From an uncultured Gemmatimonadota bacterium (GTDB lineage: Bacteria > Gemmatimonadota > Gemmatimonadetes > Gemmatimonadales > Gemmatimonadaceae): a DNA stretch of 64,000 nucleotides. The DNA lies in the NCBI GenBank assembly GCA_903910555.1, contig CAIVZZ010000013.1, positions 186,001-250,000 on the forward strand, written 5' to 3'. The translations under genes and the position numbers were made by a program. Below are positions 30,973 through 40,800 of the stretch, piece by piece (the first letter of the stretch is position 1; the number at the start of each line of letters is the position of its first letter). The notes under the pieces were generated by a model. That model was not told the DNA's origin, searched no databases, and was given only the letters and a program-made list of their open reading frames with translations.

Positions 30973-31761
30973 TCAGCGGGCCGGGGCGCGGCGGAGGTCG
31001 GGGGCTAGAAAACGGATTGATTTCTCTAGCATGTCAGTCGCGGCTGAGTCGGCGAATTGATGGCCCTCGCCGGGATAGATGTGGTACTGCACGGAAAAGC
31101 GATGGGCGCGCAGATACGCGGCGAGATGATCGGCTTCCGACTGCAGCACCACATCATCTTTGTCACCGTGAAACATCAGCGTCGGCGGCATGCGCTTGAT
31201 GCTGTCGACCAGCCACGGCTCGAGTCCCGAGCCCAATAGCACGATTCGCGAGATACGCGGGTCGGCCGCGGCGGCGCCAACTGCGAGCCAGGCGCCGAGC
31301 GAATGGCCCATGAGCCCAATCTGATTCGGCCGCACATCGGAGCGCGCGCGCACCCAGGTCACGGCGTCGTGCAGTTCGCGAACCCAATGAAAATAATTTG
31401 CGGCCTCGACTGAATCGTCCGCCGTGAAATTTCCGGTGCCGTCGAAGTAGTGCACCACGAAGCAGATGATTCCCTGCTCCGCGAGCACCTCCGCATAGCG
31501 GTTGACCAAACTGGGGTTGATCATGTGAATACCGCCTGAGCCGTGCAGCAGGATCGCAGCCGGATGGCGGCCGGCATGACCGGGCTGGTACACGTCGACG
31601 CGAATCCGGTGACCGTCGCTCTCGACGAACGACGCGTCGCGCTCCACTGGTCCCCGTACCGCGGTCGGCGAGCGAAGCGACGGCATCCTGCACGCGCCGA
31701 GCGCTCCGATCAGCCCGAAGGCGATCAACAGCGATCCCTGCCGCGGCAGGACCGCGCTCAC
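30973..31761 (-). CDS. alpha/beta hydrolase (dienelactone hydrolase-like) with lipoprotein-like N-terminus
   Basis: GLMGHSLGAWLAVG nucleophile elbow, HGDKDDVV, GEGHQF; GTG at 31761 overlaps the dUTPase stop. Confidence 0.85.
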   Translation of the reverse strand: MSAVLPRQGSLLIAFGLIGALGACRMPSLRSPTAVRGPVERDASFVESDGHRIRVDVYQPGHAGRHPAAILLHGSGGIHMINPSLVNRYAEVLAEQGIICFVVHYFDGTGNFTADDSVEAANYFHWVRELHDAVTWVRARSDVRPNQIGLMGHSLGAWLAVGAAAADPRISRIVLLGSGLEPWLVDSIKRMPPTLMFHGDKDDVVLQSEADHLAAYLRAHRFSVQYHIYPGEGHQFADSAATDMLEKSIRFLAPDLRRAPAR

Positions 31762-32261
31762 CGCCCCGTCGATCCGAATCCGCCCGCGCGCTCGGTCGAC
31801 CGCTCGACGGGGCCCTGCTCGAAATCGAGCGGCTCGAAGCGCGCGACGATCATCTGCGCGATGCGCTCGCCGTGCGTGATCACCAGCGGAAATGCGCCGC
31901 CGTTCTTCACCGGCACGCACCACTCGTCGGCGTAATCGGCATCGACGGTTCCCGGCGCATTCGCAATCACGAGGTCCGTCTTCACGCTCGTCCCCGACCG
32001 AGGGCGGATTTGCGCCTCGTGCCCCTCCGGCAGTCGCGCCTTGAAGCCGAGCGGAACGAGCGCCTTCTCGCCGGGAGCGAGCGTCAGCGTGTAGCTCCCG
32101 TTGCTTTCGATGGCCGGCCGCTCATGCATCACGCCGTCGTGCCAGATGCGCACCGTGCGCGATGCGACGTACGCTGCGAGGTCGTACCCCGCGCTGCCGG
32201 CGGTGCCGCGCTGCGGCGCACGCACATCGGCGTGAAGTTTTTCAAATATGATCGAGGCCAT
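31758..32261 (-). CDS. dut: dUTP diphosphatase
   Basis: GTAGSAGYDLAAY, RPRSGTSVKTDLVIANAPGTVDADY, RIAQMIVARFE, ERAGGFGSTG. Confidence 0.95.
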   Translation of the reverse strand: MASIIFEKLHADVRAPQRGTAGSAGYDLAAYVASRTVRIWHDGVMHERPAIESNGSYTLTLAPGEKALVPLGFKARLPEGHEAQIRPRSGTSVKTDLVIANAPGTVDADYADEWCVPVKNGGAFPLVITHGERIAQMIVARFEPLDFEQGPVERSTERAGGFGSTGR

Positions 32262-32345
32262 ACCTGAAAATACCCACTGGCCCGCCCGCGTGGAGTGCGC
32301 CGGACGAACCGGCTCTATTATCGTATTTGTGTGTATATCTCCTCT

Positions 32346-34073
32346 ATGACACTTCGCCGTCTGGCCGCTTCGCTGGTGCTCGCCGCCGTTCCGTTCGCGT
32401 CGTCACCTGCGCAGGTGCTGCGCGACCCCGGCAACATCGCGCCGCCCGCGGCGGTCACCGGCGAAGCAACCGTCGACGCCGGAAAACGCGCGCAGCAGGA
32501 CTTCGAGCGATATCGCCGGCAGCATCTCCAGAGCGCCAGCGTGGGCCGGCCGTCGAACTGCGATGAAACCGTCGGCCGCTTCTGCTATTGGTATTCGGAA
32601 CGGCAAACGATCCCGCCGGAGCCGAAATCAATTGCGGAGGCTCGCGACAGATTTATTTCGACGCTTGATTCGCTCTCGGCGCTTTCACCCGCCGATCGGT
32701 GGCTCACCGGCCAGCGCGTGCGCTACCTGGACGAAGCCGGGCGACACGACGCCGCGCTCGCGGCGGCGCGCGCATGCAAAGTCGGCGGCTGGTGGTGCGA
32801 CATACTCACCGGGTTCGCATTGCACGAGATGGGGGATTACGCGCAGGCGGGAAAACTTTTCGAGACCGGTATCGGAAAAATGCTCCCGCGCGACCATTGC
32901 GCGTGGCATGACGTTTCGCTGCTCATCGACGACGACGCCCGTCAGCAATACCGTCGCTTTGTCTGCGGCGATCCGCAGCGCACGGCGTTCGAGGAGCGCA
33001 TCTGGTTTCTGGGCCGCACACTCTACTCCATGCCCGGCAACGACACGCGCACGGAGTGGTATGCGCGCATGACGATGGCGGAGCTGCTGAAGGACGCGCC
33101 GAGCCAGTATCAGTTCGGGTTCGACGACGACGAACGCGAGCTGATGCTCCGGTTCGGCTGGGAGCGAAAGTGGGCGATGACGCGCGACGGGATCACGGGC
33201 GAAGAGACCACGCCGGCGTATCGGATGATTCCCGCGGGCTTCGTGATCAACGAGCCCTCGCTCTCCGATTCGGCAAACTGGCGCCTGCAACTGCCGCCGG
33301 TGATCGCGCGCTACGGCCCGCCGTACGCAAAGATCCTGAAGCCGCTCGAACATCAGAAGGCCGTTTTTCATCGCGGGGACAGCGCGCTGGTCGTGCTCGC
33401 CTACGATTCGCGCACGATGCCGGAACTCGCGGGTGTGCCGATCACGGCGTCGCTCGTCGTGACGCCGGGCACGGTTCCGGTGGGCTACGGCAAAACGATC
33501 AACGATGCGTCGCCGGTGGGCGTGATCATCGCGATGGCACCGTGGGGTCCGCTGCTGATGAGCGCAGAGGTTTCCGCGCCGGCGCATAGCGCGGTGGCGC
33601 GCGCGCGTTACGGCGTGCGTCCGCCGTTTGCGATCGGGACGCGAGTCACACTGTCTGATTTGCTGTTCTACAAACCGTACGGAAGTTTTCCGTCGAAGGT
33701 CGAAGACGCCGCTCCGCACGCGGTTCCGACCGAGCGACTCCGAGCCGACGAAAAACTCGGCGTCTACTGGGAATCATACGGCACCGACGCGAGCGGCGAG
33801 ACGATGCACATCTCGCTGACGGTGGTGAAGGAAGTCGAAGAAAGCGGTTTCCTGAAACGCAAAGCCGAGGCACTCAAGCTGATTCAGCAGGCGACGCCGG
33901 TCAGTGTTTCGGTCGACGATATGTCGGCGCGTGGATCGAGCGTGTCGCCGCGGGCGATTGAGCTGGATATTTCGACGCTCAAGAAGGGATCGTATATCGT
34001 GCAGCTCGAGATTACGGTGGCGGGGCAATACACAGTCCGGGCCGAGCACAGAATCGAAATCATTGGGCCGTAG
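32346..34073 (+). CDS. hypothetical secreted protein
   Basis: Signal peptide MTLRRLAASLVLAAVPFASSPAQ; no recognised family. Confidence 0.8.
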   Translation: MTLRRLAASLVLAAVPFASSPAQVLRDPGNIAPPAAVTGEATVDAGKRAQQDFERYRRQHLQSASVGRPSNCDETVGRFCYWYSERQTIPPEPKSIAEARDRFISTLDSLSALSPADRWLTGQRVRYLDEAGRHDAALAAARACKVGGWWCDILTGFALHEMGDYAQAGKLFETGIGKMLPRDHCAWHDVSLLIDDDARQQYRRFVCGDPQRTAFEERIWFLGRTLYSMPGNDTRTEWYARMTMAELLKDAPSQYQFGFDDDERELMLRFGWERKWAMTRDGITGEETTPAYRMIPAGFVINEPSLSDSANWRLQLPPVIARYGPPYAKILKPLEHQKAVFHRGDSALVVLAYDSRTMPELAGVPITASLVVTPGTVPVGYGKTINDASPVGVIIAMAPWGPLLMSAEVSAPAHSAVARARYGVRPPFAIGTRVTLSDLLFYKPYGSFPSKVEDAAPHAVPTERLRADEKLGVYWESYGTDASGETMHISLTVVKEVEESGFLKRKAEALKLIQQATPVSVSVDDMSARGSSVSPRAIELDISTLKKGSYIVQLEITVAGQYTVRAEHRIEIIGP

Positions 34074-34100
34074 CTGAGAGCTGAGTGGGAGTTTGAGAGG

Positions 34101-34406
34101 GAGTTAGTGGGAGAGGTGAGTTGAGAATGAGAAGTGAGTTAGAGAGGGAGGGATGAGTTGGAGAAAGTTCAGTGGGAGTCTGAGGGGCGAGCGTGAGGTG
34201 AAGTGGGAGTAAAGTGGGAGTAAAGTGGGAGTAAAGTGGGAGTGAGAGTGGAAGCGCCCTCTCACTCTCGCTTTACTCCCGCTCCGCTCCCACTCAGCTC
34301 CCACTCAACCTCACGCTCATCCCTCAGACTCCCACTTCACGTACTCAAACTCATCCCTCCCACTCTTACTCACCTCTCATTCTCAACTCACCTCTCCCAC
34401 TAACTC
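34101..34406. repeat. giant purine/pyrimidine-asymmetric hairpin with 11-bp tandem repeats
   Basis: 32-bp perfect outer stem 34101-34132 / 34375-34406; about 27/30 stem 34170-34199 / 34308-34337; 9-bp apical stem 34240-34248 / 34259-34267; four agtgggagtaa units 34202-34245. Confidence 0.95.
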
Positions 34407-34439
34407 ATCCCTCCCACTCAACTCGCCCCTCCCTCTGCC

Positions 34440-35468
34440 GTGACCGCAAGTGCGATTGAATCGTCTCCGCGCGTGAAGACATTACTCGCTCTCCTACTGC
34501 TTTTCGCCCCGCCGCTCACCGCTCAGGCGACGACCGACTCCGCCGCCCCAAAGCCGAAACACAAAACTGCGGCTCCCGCAGCCAAGAAGAAAAAGCCTGT
34601 CCCGCCACCGAACGCGGACAGCATCGCTTTGGCCCGCGAAGACTCCATCCTCAACGCGATGTGGCCGGTGAAGACGCCGGATCCGCTCCCGGGTTCCCTG
34701 CTCCCGTCGCACCGGATTGTCGCGTTCTACGGAAATCTTCTCTCGAAAAAAATGGGTGTCCTCGGCGAATACGAGCCCGAGGAAATGCTCAAGAAACTCG
34801 ATACCGAAGTCGCCGCGTGGACCAAAGCCGATCCGACGACGCCGGTTCAGCCGGCGCTGCATTTGATCGCCGTTGTCGCACAGGGCGGCGCCGGGAAAGA
34901 CGGCCGCTACCGGCTGCGCATGGATTCGTCGCTCATCGAGCGCGTCGCCACGCTCGCGGCAAAGCGAAACGCGCTCGTCTTTCTCGACATTCAGGTCGGT
35001 CTCTCAAATCTCCACGACGAACTCCCCCGCCTCGCTCCGTTTCTTTCGCGGCCGAATTTCCATCTGGGGATCGACCCCGAGTTCTCAATGAAGGACGGAA
35101 CACCGCCGGGGAAAAAGGTCGGCACGTTCGACGCCGCCGACGTGAACTATGCGTCGGCATTCCTCGCGGAGCTCGTCACGAAGTATTCGCTCACGCCGAA
35201 AGTGCTCGTCGTGCACCGTTTCACCCAGCATGGAGTGACGAATACGAAAAAGATCACGCTGGACCCGCGTGTGCAGATCGTGATGGATATGGATGGATTC
35301 GGGCCGCCCGATCTAAAGAAGAACACATTCAGAAAGTGGATCAAGGCGGAACCGGTGGAGTTCGCGGGGTGGAAGCAGTTTTATAAACCGCGGAACGACA
35401 ATCCGAGAACGACGATCGCCGAGATTCTGCGGCTGCATCCGCGGCCGCTCTACATCCAATACCAGTAG
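34440..35468 (+). CDS. hypothetical secreted protein with K/A/P-rich linker
   Basis: 342 aa, signal peptide, PKPKHKTAAPAAKKKKPVPPP linker then a globular alpha/beta domain. Confidence 0.8.
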   Translation: MTASAIESSPRVKTLLALLLLFAPPLTAQATTDSAAPKPKHKTAAPAAKKKKPVPPPNADSIALAREDSILNAMWPVKTPDPLPGSLLPSHRIVAFYGNLLSKKMGVLGEYEPEEMLKKLDTEVAAWTKADPTTPVQPALHLIAVVAQGGAGKDGRYRLRMDSSLIERVATLAAKRNALVFLDIQVGLSNLHDELPRLAPFLSRPNFHLGIDPEFSMKDGTPPGKKVGTFDAADVNYASAFLAELVTKYSLTPKVLVVHRFTQHGVTNTKKITLDPRVQIVMDMDGFGPPDLKKNTFRKWIKAEPVEFAGWKQFYKPRNDNPRTTIAEILRLHPRPLYIQYQ

Positions 35469-35470
35469 CG

Positions 35471-36361
35471 CTATTTTATAAAACGAGCGTCTCGTCCGGC
35501 AAATCGCTTCTTCATTACTTTGATCGCGGCCGCATTCTTATCAACGAGCGTCACGTCACGCTCATGCCGGTCAGCCGCATCGCCGAAGCTGCCGCTTCCC
35601 GCAAAAAAATCCAGAAGCTGATCACCCGGCTTCGAATGCACCTTCACAATCCGCTCTAAAATCGCGAGCGGTTTTTGCGTCGGATATCCCGTCTTCTCCT
35701 TTCCCGTCGGGCTCACGATCGTATTCCACCAGGTATCCGTCGGCAGCTTGCCGCGCGCGCGCTTTTCCGGCGTGACGAGCCCCGGCGCCATGTATGGAAG
35801 CCGGTCCGATTCCGACTGACGAAACGTGTAGCGCGCCGGATCCTTCACGTACCACAGAATCGTGTCGTGTTTCTGCGCCCACCTCATTTTGCTTCGGCCG
35901 CCGTAATCGTAGGCCCAGATGATTTCGTTCATGAACGACGCGCGGCCGAACATTCCGTCGAGCAGCACCTTCACGTAATGCACCTCGCGCGCGTCGAGAT
36001 GCACAAAGAGCGAGCCGGTCGCGCGCAATACGCGTTTCGCTTCGGCGAGTCGTGGCTCCAAGAACGCGAGATAGTCGTCGAAGCTGTCGGCGTATTGTTC
36101 GGAGCCGAGCTTCGTTGTCGAGTAACGCGCGCCGCCGAATCCCGTGCGATCGCCGTCGGTGCTGCGCTGCGTCTTGATGCGCGTGCGCCGCTGCGTGTGC
36201 CCCGTGTTGAACGGCGGGTCGATGTAGATCAAATCGAATGCGCCCGCCTTGAGACCGGCGAGTACGCGCAGATTGTCGCCCTGATGCACGGTGATCACGA
36301 GCGGAAGATAGTGATGAAGCTCACATAAAACGCAGACCGCACCCGCCTCACCCGGGTACAT
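35471..36361 (-). CDS. site-specific DNA methyltransferase (N4/N6, beta-type order)
   Basis: DLIYIDPPFNTG catalytic motif precedes LLDFFAGSGSFGDAA; start either 36361 (ATG) or 36298 (GTG); the 506-aa track extension overlaps the divergent M16 gene and is unlikely. Confidence 0.9.
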   Translation of the reverse strand: MYPGEAGAVCVLCELHHYLPLVITVHQGDNLRVLAGLKAGAFDLIYIDPPFNTGHTQRRTRIKTQRSTDGDRTGFGGARYSTTKLGSEQYADSFDDYLAFLEPRLAEAKRVLRATGSLFVHLDAREVHYVKVLLDGMFGRASFMNEIIWAYDYGGRSKMRWAQKHDTILWYVKDPARYTFRQSESDRLPYMAPGLVTPEKRARGKLPTDTWWNTIVSPTGKEKTGYPTQKPLAILERIVKVHSKPGDQLLDFFAGSGSFGDAADRHERDVTLVDKNAAAIKVMKKRFAGRDARFIK

Positions 36362-36368
36362 TCCGAGG

Positions 36369-37730
36369 ATGAAGCTCCGCGCGGCGTTCACCTTTGCGGC
36401 GCTCCTCACCATGGGCGCGGCCACCGGCACAGGCGTACTGGACGCACAGACGCTTCCTGCCGCGCCGCGAACGTTTACGCTGAAGAGCGGCATGCGCGTG
36501 ACGCTCGCGCACACCGGCAGCGCAAGCAAAGCGGCAATCGCACTTGTCCTCGAAACCGGCGAGATCGACGAACCATCGTTCGGACCCGGGCTCGCCGCGC
36601 TGACCGCGGACATTTTGCTGGAAGGCACTGTCGCGCGACCCGCAAAACAGATCCCGATCGAAACAGCCGCGCTCGGCACCAAGCTGGATATCCGCGCCGG
36701 CCCCGTCGCAACCACGCTCACAGGCGAAGTGGAAAGCGCGCGTATCCCCCGCTTTCTCTCGCTGATTGCCGATCTCGTCCGCCATCCGCTGCTCGATACC
36801 GCGGGATTCTCGCGCGCGCGCCGCCGTGCACTGGCGTCGCTCGACAGCTCGCTGCGAAACCAGAGCGATCTCGCGAAACAACAGTGGCGCGCGATCATCT
36901 TCCCCGACGGACCGTTCGGCCATCCGTACGCGATCGCCTCGACACTCAGCATGCTCCAGCTCGGCCACGTGCGCAACGTGTACGACGACAACTACTCCGC
37001 GTCGCGCGCACATCTCTACATCAGCGGCGTCTTCGACGACGCCGCGACCGAGTTCAGCGTCCGCGAGATTTTCAGCGACTGGAAAGCGGGAATGCCGCCG
37101 AAGCCGGTTTCGATTCATGCCGTCACCGTGCATGAACTCGTGGCCGTGGATCAACCGGGTGCGCGGCGCAGCGTCACCTGGATCGGCCTCCCGGTGATCG
37201 ATCCTGCCGACCGCGAGTTCGCGAAGCTGGAAGTCGCCGACATGCTGCTCGCGGGCCACGACAGTTCGCGTGTGCCGCTCGCGATCGCGTCGATCGAGGG
37301 CGAACCGCCGCGGGCGGCTTCATCGATCTGGCAGCGTCGAAATGCCACGTACTGGGTTGCCGCGATCGATGTGCGCACCGCGAACACCGGCGCGGCGCTC
37401 GCCGCGCTCATTCGCGCGCTCGCCGACATCAAAGCCGAGGCGCCGCTCGAAGACGAAGTGAACCGTGCACGTGCCCGCGTGATCGCCGCGTTCGAAGCCC
37501 GCAACAACTCGCGTGACGGCCTGCTTTCCATCATGCAGTTCATGGACGAACACTCGCTGGGCGACGGCTGGCGCACGGATTATGTGAAGCGCGTCAAAGC
37601 CGTCACGCGCGAGGATGTGCGCACCGCGATCGCCACCTATCTCGATCCCACGCGCATGGCTGTGGCCATCGTCGGCGATCGCGCGGTGATCGAACCTCAG
37701 CTCACGAAGCTCCGGCCACCCCTGCCGTAG
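36369..37730 (+). CDS. M16 family peptidase homologue lacking the HxxEH zinc site
   Basis: GLAALTADILLEGT sits where canonical M16 has G-AHFLEHM-F-GT; C-terminal M16_C-like domain. Confidence 0.85.
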   Translation: MKLRAAFTFAALLTMGAATGTGVLDAQTLPAAPRTFTLKSGMRVTLAHTGSASKAAIALVLETGEIDEPSFGPGLAALTADILLEGTVARPAKQIPIETAALGTKLDIRAGPVATTLTGEVESARIPRFLSLIADLVRHPLLDTAGFSRARRRALASLDSSLRNQSDLAKQQWRAIIFPDGPFGHPYAIASTLSMLQLGHVRNVYDDNYSASRAHLYISGVFDDAATEFSVREIFSDWKAGMPPKPVSIHAVTVHELVAVDQPGARRSVTWIGLPVIDPADREFAKLEVADMLLAGHDSSRVPLAIASIEGEPPRAASSIWQRRNATYWVAAIDVRTANTGAALAALIRALADIKAEAPLEDEVNRARARVIAAFEARNNSRDGLLSIMQFMDEHSLGDGWRTDYVKRVKAVTREDVRTAIATYLDPTRMAVAIVGDRAVIEPQLTKLRPPLP

Positions 37731-37876
37731 CACGAGCGGGACCGACGGCGCGATCGAATGCCAACCATTTCAAGCCACCTGCAGTCTTAACCATGAGTTA
37801 ATCCTGCAGTTCTTGACCCGCGGACCTCGGACTGCAACTGTATTAGGCAACTAATACACATCTTCCGGAGCCTGAC

Positions 37877-40800
37877 GTGCCCCAACAGCAAAGAACAGCC
37901 GCCCGGGGATGGGCGGTGGCGATCGCGGCATTGGTAATCGCGCTGGTCTGCGTCGCCCGCCCTGCACTCGCGCAGGATCCGGATGTCGATGTCATTCGAG
38001 GCCGGCTCGTCAGGCCCGACTCCTCGCCCGTCGTGGGTGCGCAGGTAAAACTCACTGCGGCGAGCAACGGCGTCACGCGCAGCACGCGCTCCGATGCGCA
38101 GGGTCGCTTCTCGATCATCTTCCAGAACGGCGGCGGCGATTACACGGTCAACATCACCGCGATCGGATTCGCGCCGCAGGAGTTCCGGCTGCGCCGCGAG
38201 GGCGAGGAGGAAGTGCTCCGCGTCAACGTCGTCATGAAGGCGATGGCGCAGAATATGGACGCGGTGCGGATCGCGGAATCGAAACGGCCGCGCGCCGAAC
38301 AGATCGCAACTGAACTTGGCAGCGCAGGTGGCGTGGCTGGATCGGGCGCGCTGCCGGCGAATCTGCAAGGCGACCTCACAGCGATGGCCTCACTGATCCC
38401 CGGCTTCGCGCTTCTATACAATGCGGACGGCACACCGGCTGGATTCTCCGCGCTCGGCCTGGCGGCAAATCAAAACACCGTCACGATGAACGGCGTAACA
38501 TCCGCGGCCACTTCCATTCCGCGTGATGCCAACGTCTACACGCGCATTTCAACAACCACGGCTGACGCATCACGCGGCGGCTTCAGCGGTGCAAACACCT
38601 CGCTCGTTCAGTTCGGCGGCTCACCGTTCACGTCGCACTCACTGCGGATCACGCTCGACGATCCCGCGCTGCAGTGGTCGGACCCGGCAGCGTCGTCGCT
38701 CAATGCACAGTTCAGGAACATCGCCATCAGCGGCAACGCGGCCGGCGAGATCGTGCCCGAACAATCGCTCTACAGCGTCTCGTATCAGCTGGGCCGTCGT
38801 ACGAGCCCGCTGAACACGCTGCTGAGGGCCGACAGCACCGGACTTGCACGGCTCGGACTCTCGCCGGATTCGGTTGCGCAGTTCGAACGCACGCTTCGCG
38901 CGCTTGGGATTCCCTTCACCGCGAGCGCCACACCGGCCGAACGCGCGACGGAGAGTGGTTCGCTGCTCGCGCGATTCGATTTCAATCCGCAAAACAGCAC
39001 CAATGGCGCGACGTTCAACACAACCATCAACGCGAACTTCAACAACACCGGCGCGTCGGCCCTCGGGTCACGATCGCTGCCGAGTTTCGGCGGCGCCAAT
39101 ACAACATCGCGCGGAAGCCTGCAGACGTACGCGTCGATGAATGTGGGTTCAAGCTTTCTCAATGAAACGCGCTTCGGCATCGACTACAGCAACAGCACCG
39201 GATCTCCGTATATCGGACTTCCTCAGGGAACCGTGCTCGTCACCTCGACCGATCCAACGGGCGGCATCAACCTGAACAACCTGCAGTTCGGCAGCGGGTC
39301 GTCGCTCTCGCGCTCGGCGCGGACGGGCGTCGTACAGCTGACCGACAACCTTTCCTGGTTCAACGAAGACAGCAAGCACCGGCTGAAGCTCAGCATGGAT
39401 CCGCGTTACGAGTGGTACAACCAGATCGAAGAAGCAAACACGCTCGGTACTTTCTCGTACAACTCGCTCGCCGATCTCGCGGCCGGCACGCCGGCGTCGT
39501 TTGTCCGGCGCATTGGAGCTGAGGACCGCAGCGGCGCGCTCGCCGGTACGTCGCTCTCGCTCACGGACACATGGCGCAAGACGAACACACTCCAGTTTCA
39601 GTATGGACTGCGCGCAGATGCGTTCACGTTCCTGACGAATCCCGCATACAATCCCGAGATCGACCAGCTCTTTGCGTTGCGCACCGATCACGTCCCCGAC
39701 GCATTCGGCATCAGCCCGCGATTCGGATTCAGCTGGACCGTGGGGCACGCGCCGAAGACCGCAAACACACAGTTCGGTCCGTCGAACCTCGGAATCCTCA
39801 GTGGCTCGGTCGGACGATATTGGCAGACGCTCACCGCCAATTCAATCTCCGACGCATTCGATAACACCGGGTTGGCGAGCGGTGCGCAGCAAGTCAGCTG
39901 TATCGGTTCCGCGGTGCCCACGCCGACGTGGAACACCTATCTCGCAAATCCCGCGTCGATCCCGACCGCCTGCGCGGACGGCACGTCAGGCAGCGCGTTT
40001 GCACTGAGTCAGCCGAGGGTGTCGACCTACGATCCGTCGTACCAACCGCCATCGTCGTGGCGCGCCAGTTTGCGCTGGGCCAGCTATCTCACCGCGAAGC
40101 TACGCATCTCGTTCGACTTGCAGTATTCGCTCAATCAGCATCAAGCGTCGTACGTCGATCGCAACTTCGTCTCCACTCCGGCATTCACGCTCGCGAATGA
40201 AGGCGGACGTCCGGTCTATGTGAATCCTGCTGCGATCGTGCCCGCCACCGGAGCCGTCGCACTCTCCGCATCACGCTTTTCGCCTGACTTCGCCCAGGTG
40301 TACAACAACCTTGGCGACGGTCAGTCGCGTTCACGTCAGCTGACCGTGACATTCGCACCGCAGTCGACGGGGTTCTGCTTCAGCGGCTGCCCGTTTTATT
40401 GGTACGTCAGCTGGACAACAGTGCGTGTCGACGACGAAGTGCGCGGATTCGGCGGCAACACCGGCGCAAATCCTCTGCTCTTTCAGTGGGGACGATCGTC
40501 GGGCGACATCCAGCATCAAATCAACTTCAGCGTTCAAAAATCATATGGCGCGGCGCTGCAGCTGACGGTGACAGGAACATTCCGGAGCGGAGTGCCATTC
40601 ACTCCGACCGTCGGCGGCGACGTCAACGGCGACGGCTCCTACAACGACCGCGCGTTCGTCTTCAATCCCGCGACCACGAGCGATACCGCGGTCGCAGCGG
40701 GGATGCGTTCGATTCTCGCGAGCGCCCCGTCGGGAGTGAAGAGCTGCCTGCTCGCACAACTCGGGCAGGTCGCTGCGCGAAACTCGTGCCGTGGTCCGTG

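Noticed and set aside
34202-34245. CRISPR-like short repeats
   Set aside because: Units are 11 bp, contiguous without spacers and embedded in a palindrome; no cas genes nearby
34104-34304. 66-aa minus-strand ORF inside the giant hairpin
   Set aside because: Composed of the repeat (SHFTPTLLPLYSHFTS); no independent coding evidence
36362-36991. N-terminal extension of the 506-aa methyltransferase ORF
   Set aside because: Overlaps the divergent M16 gene and lacks methyltransferase motifs; start at 36361 or 36298 is more plausible
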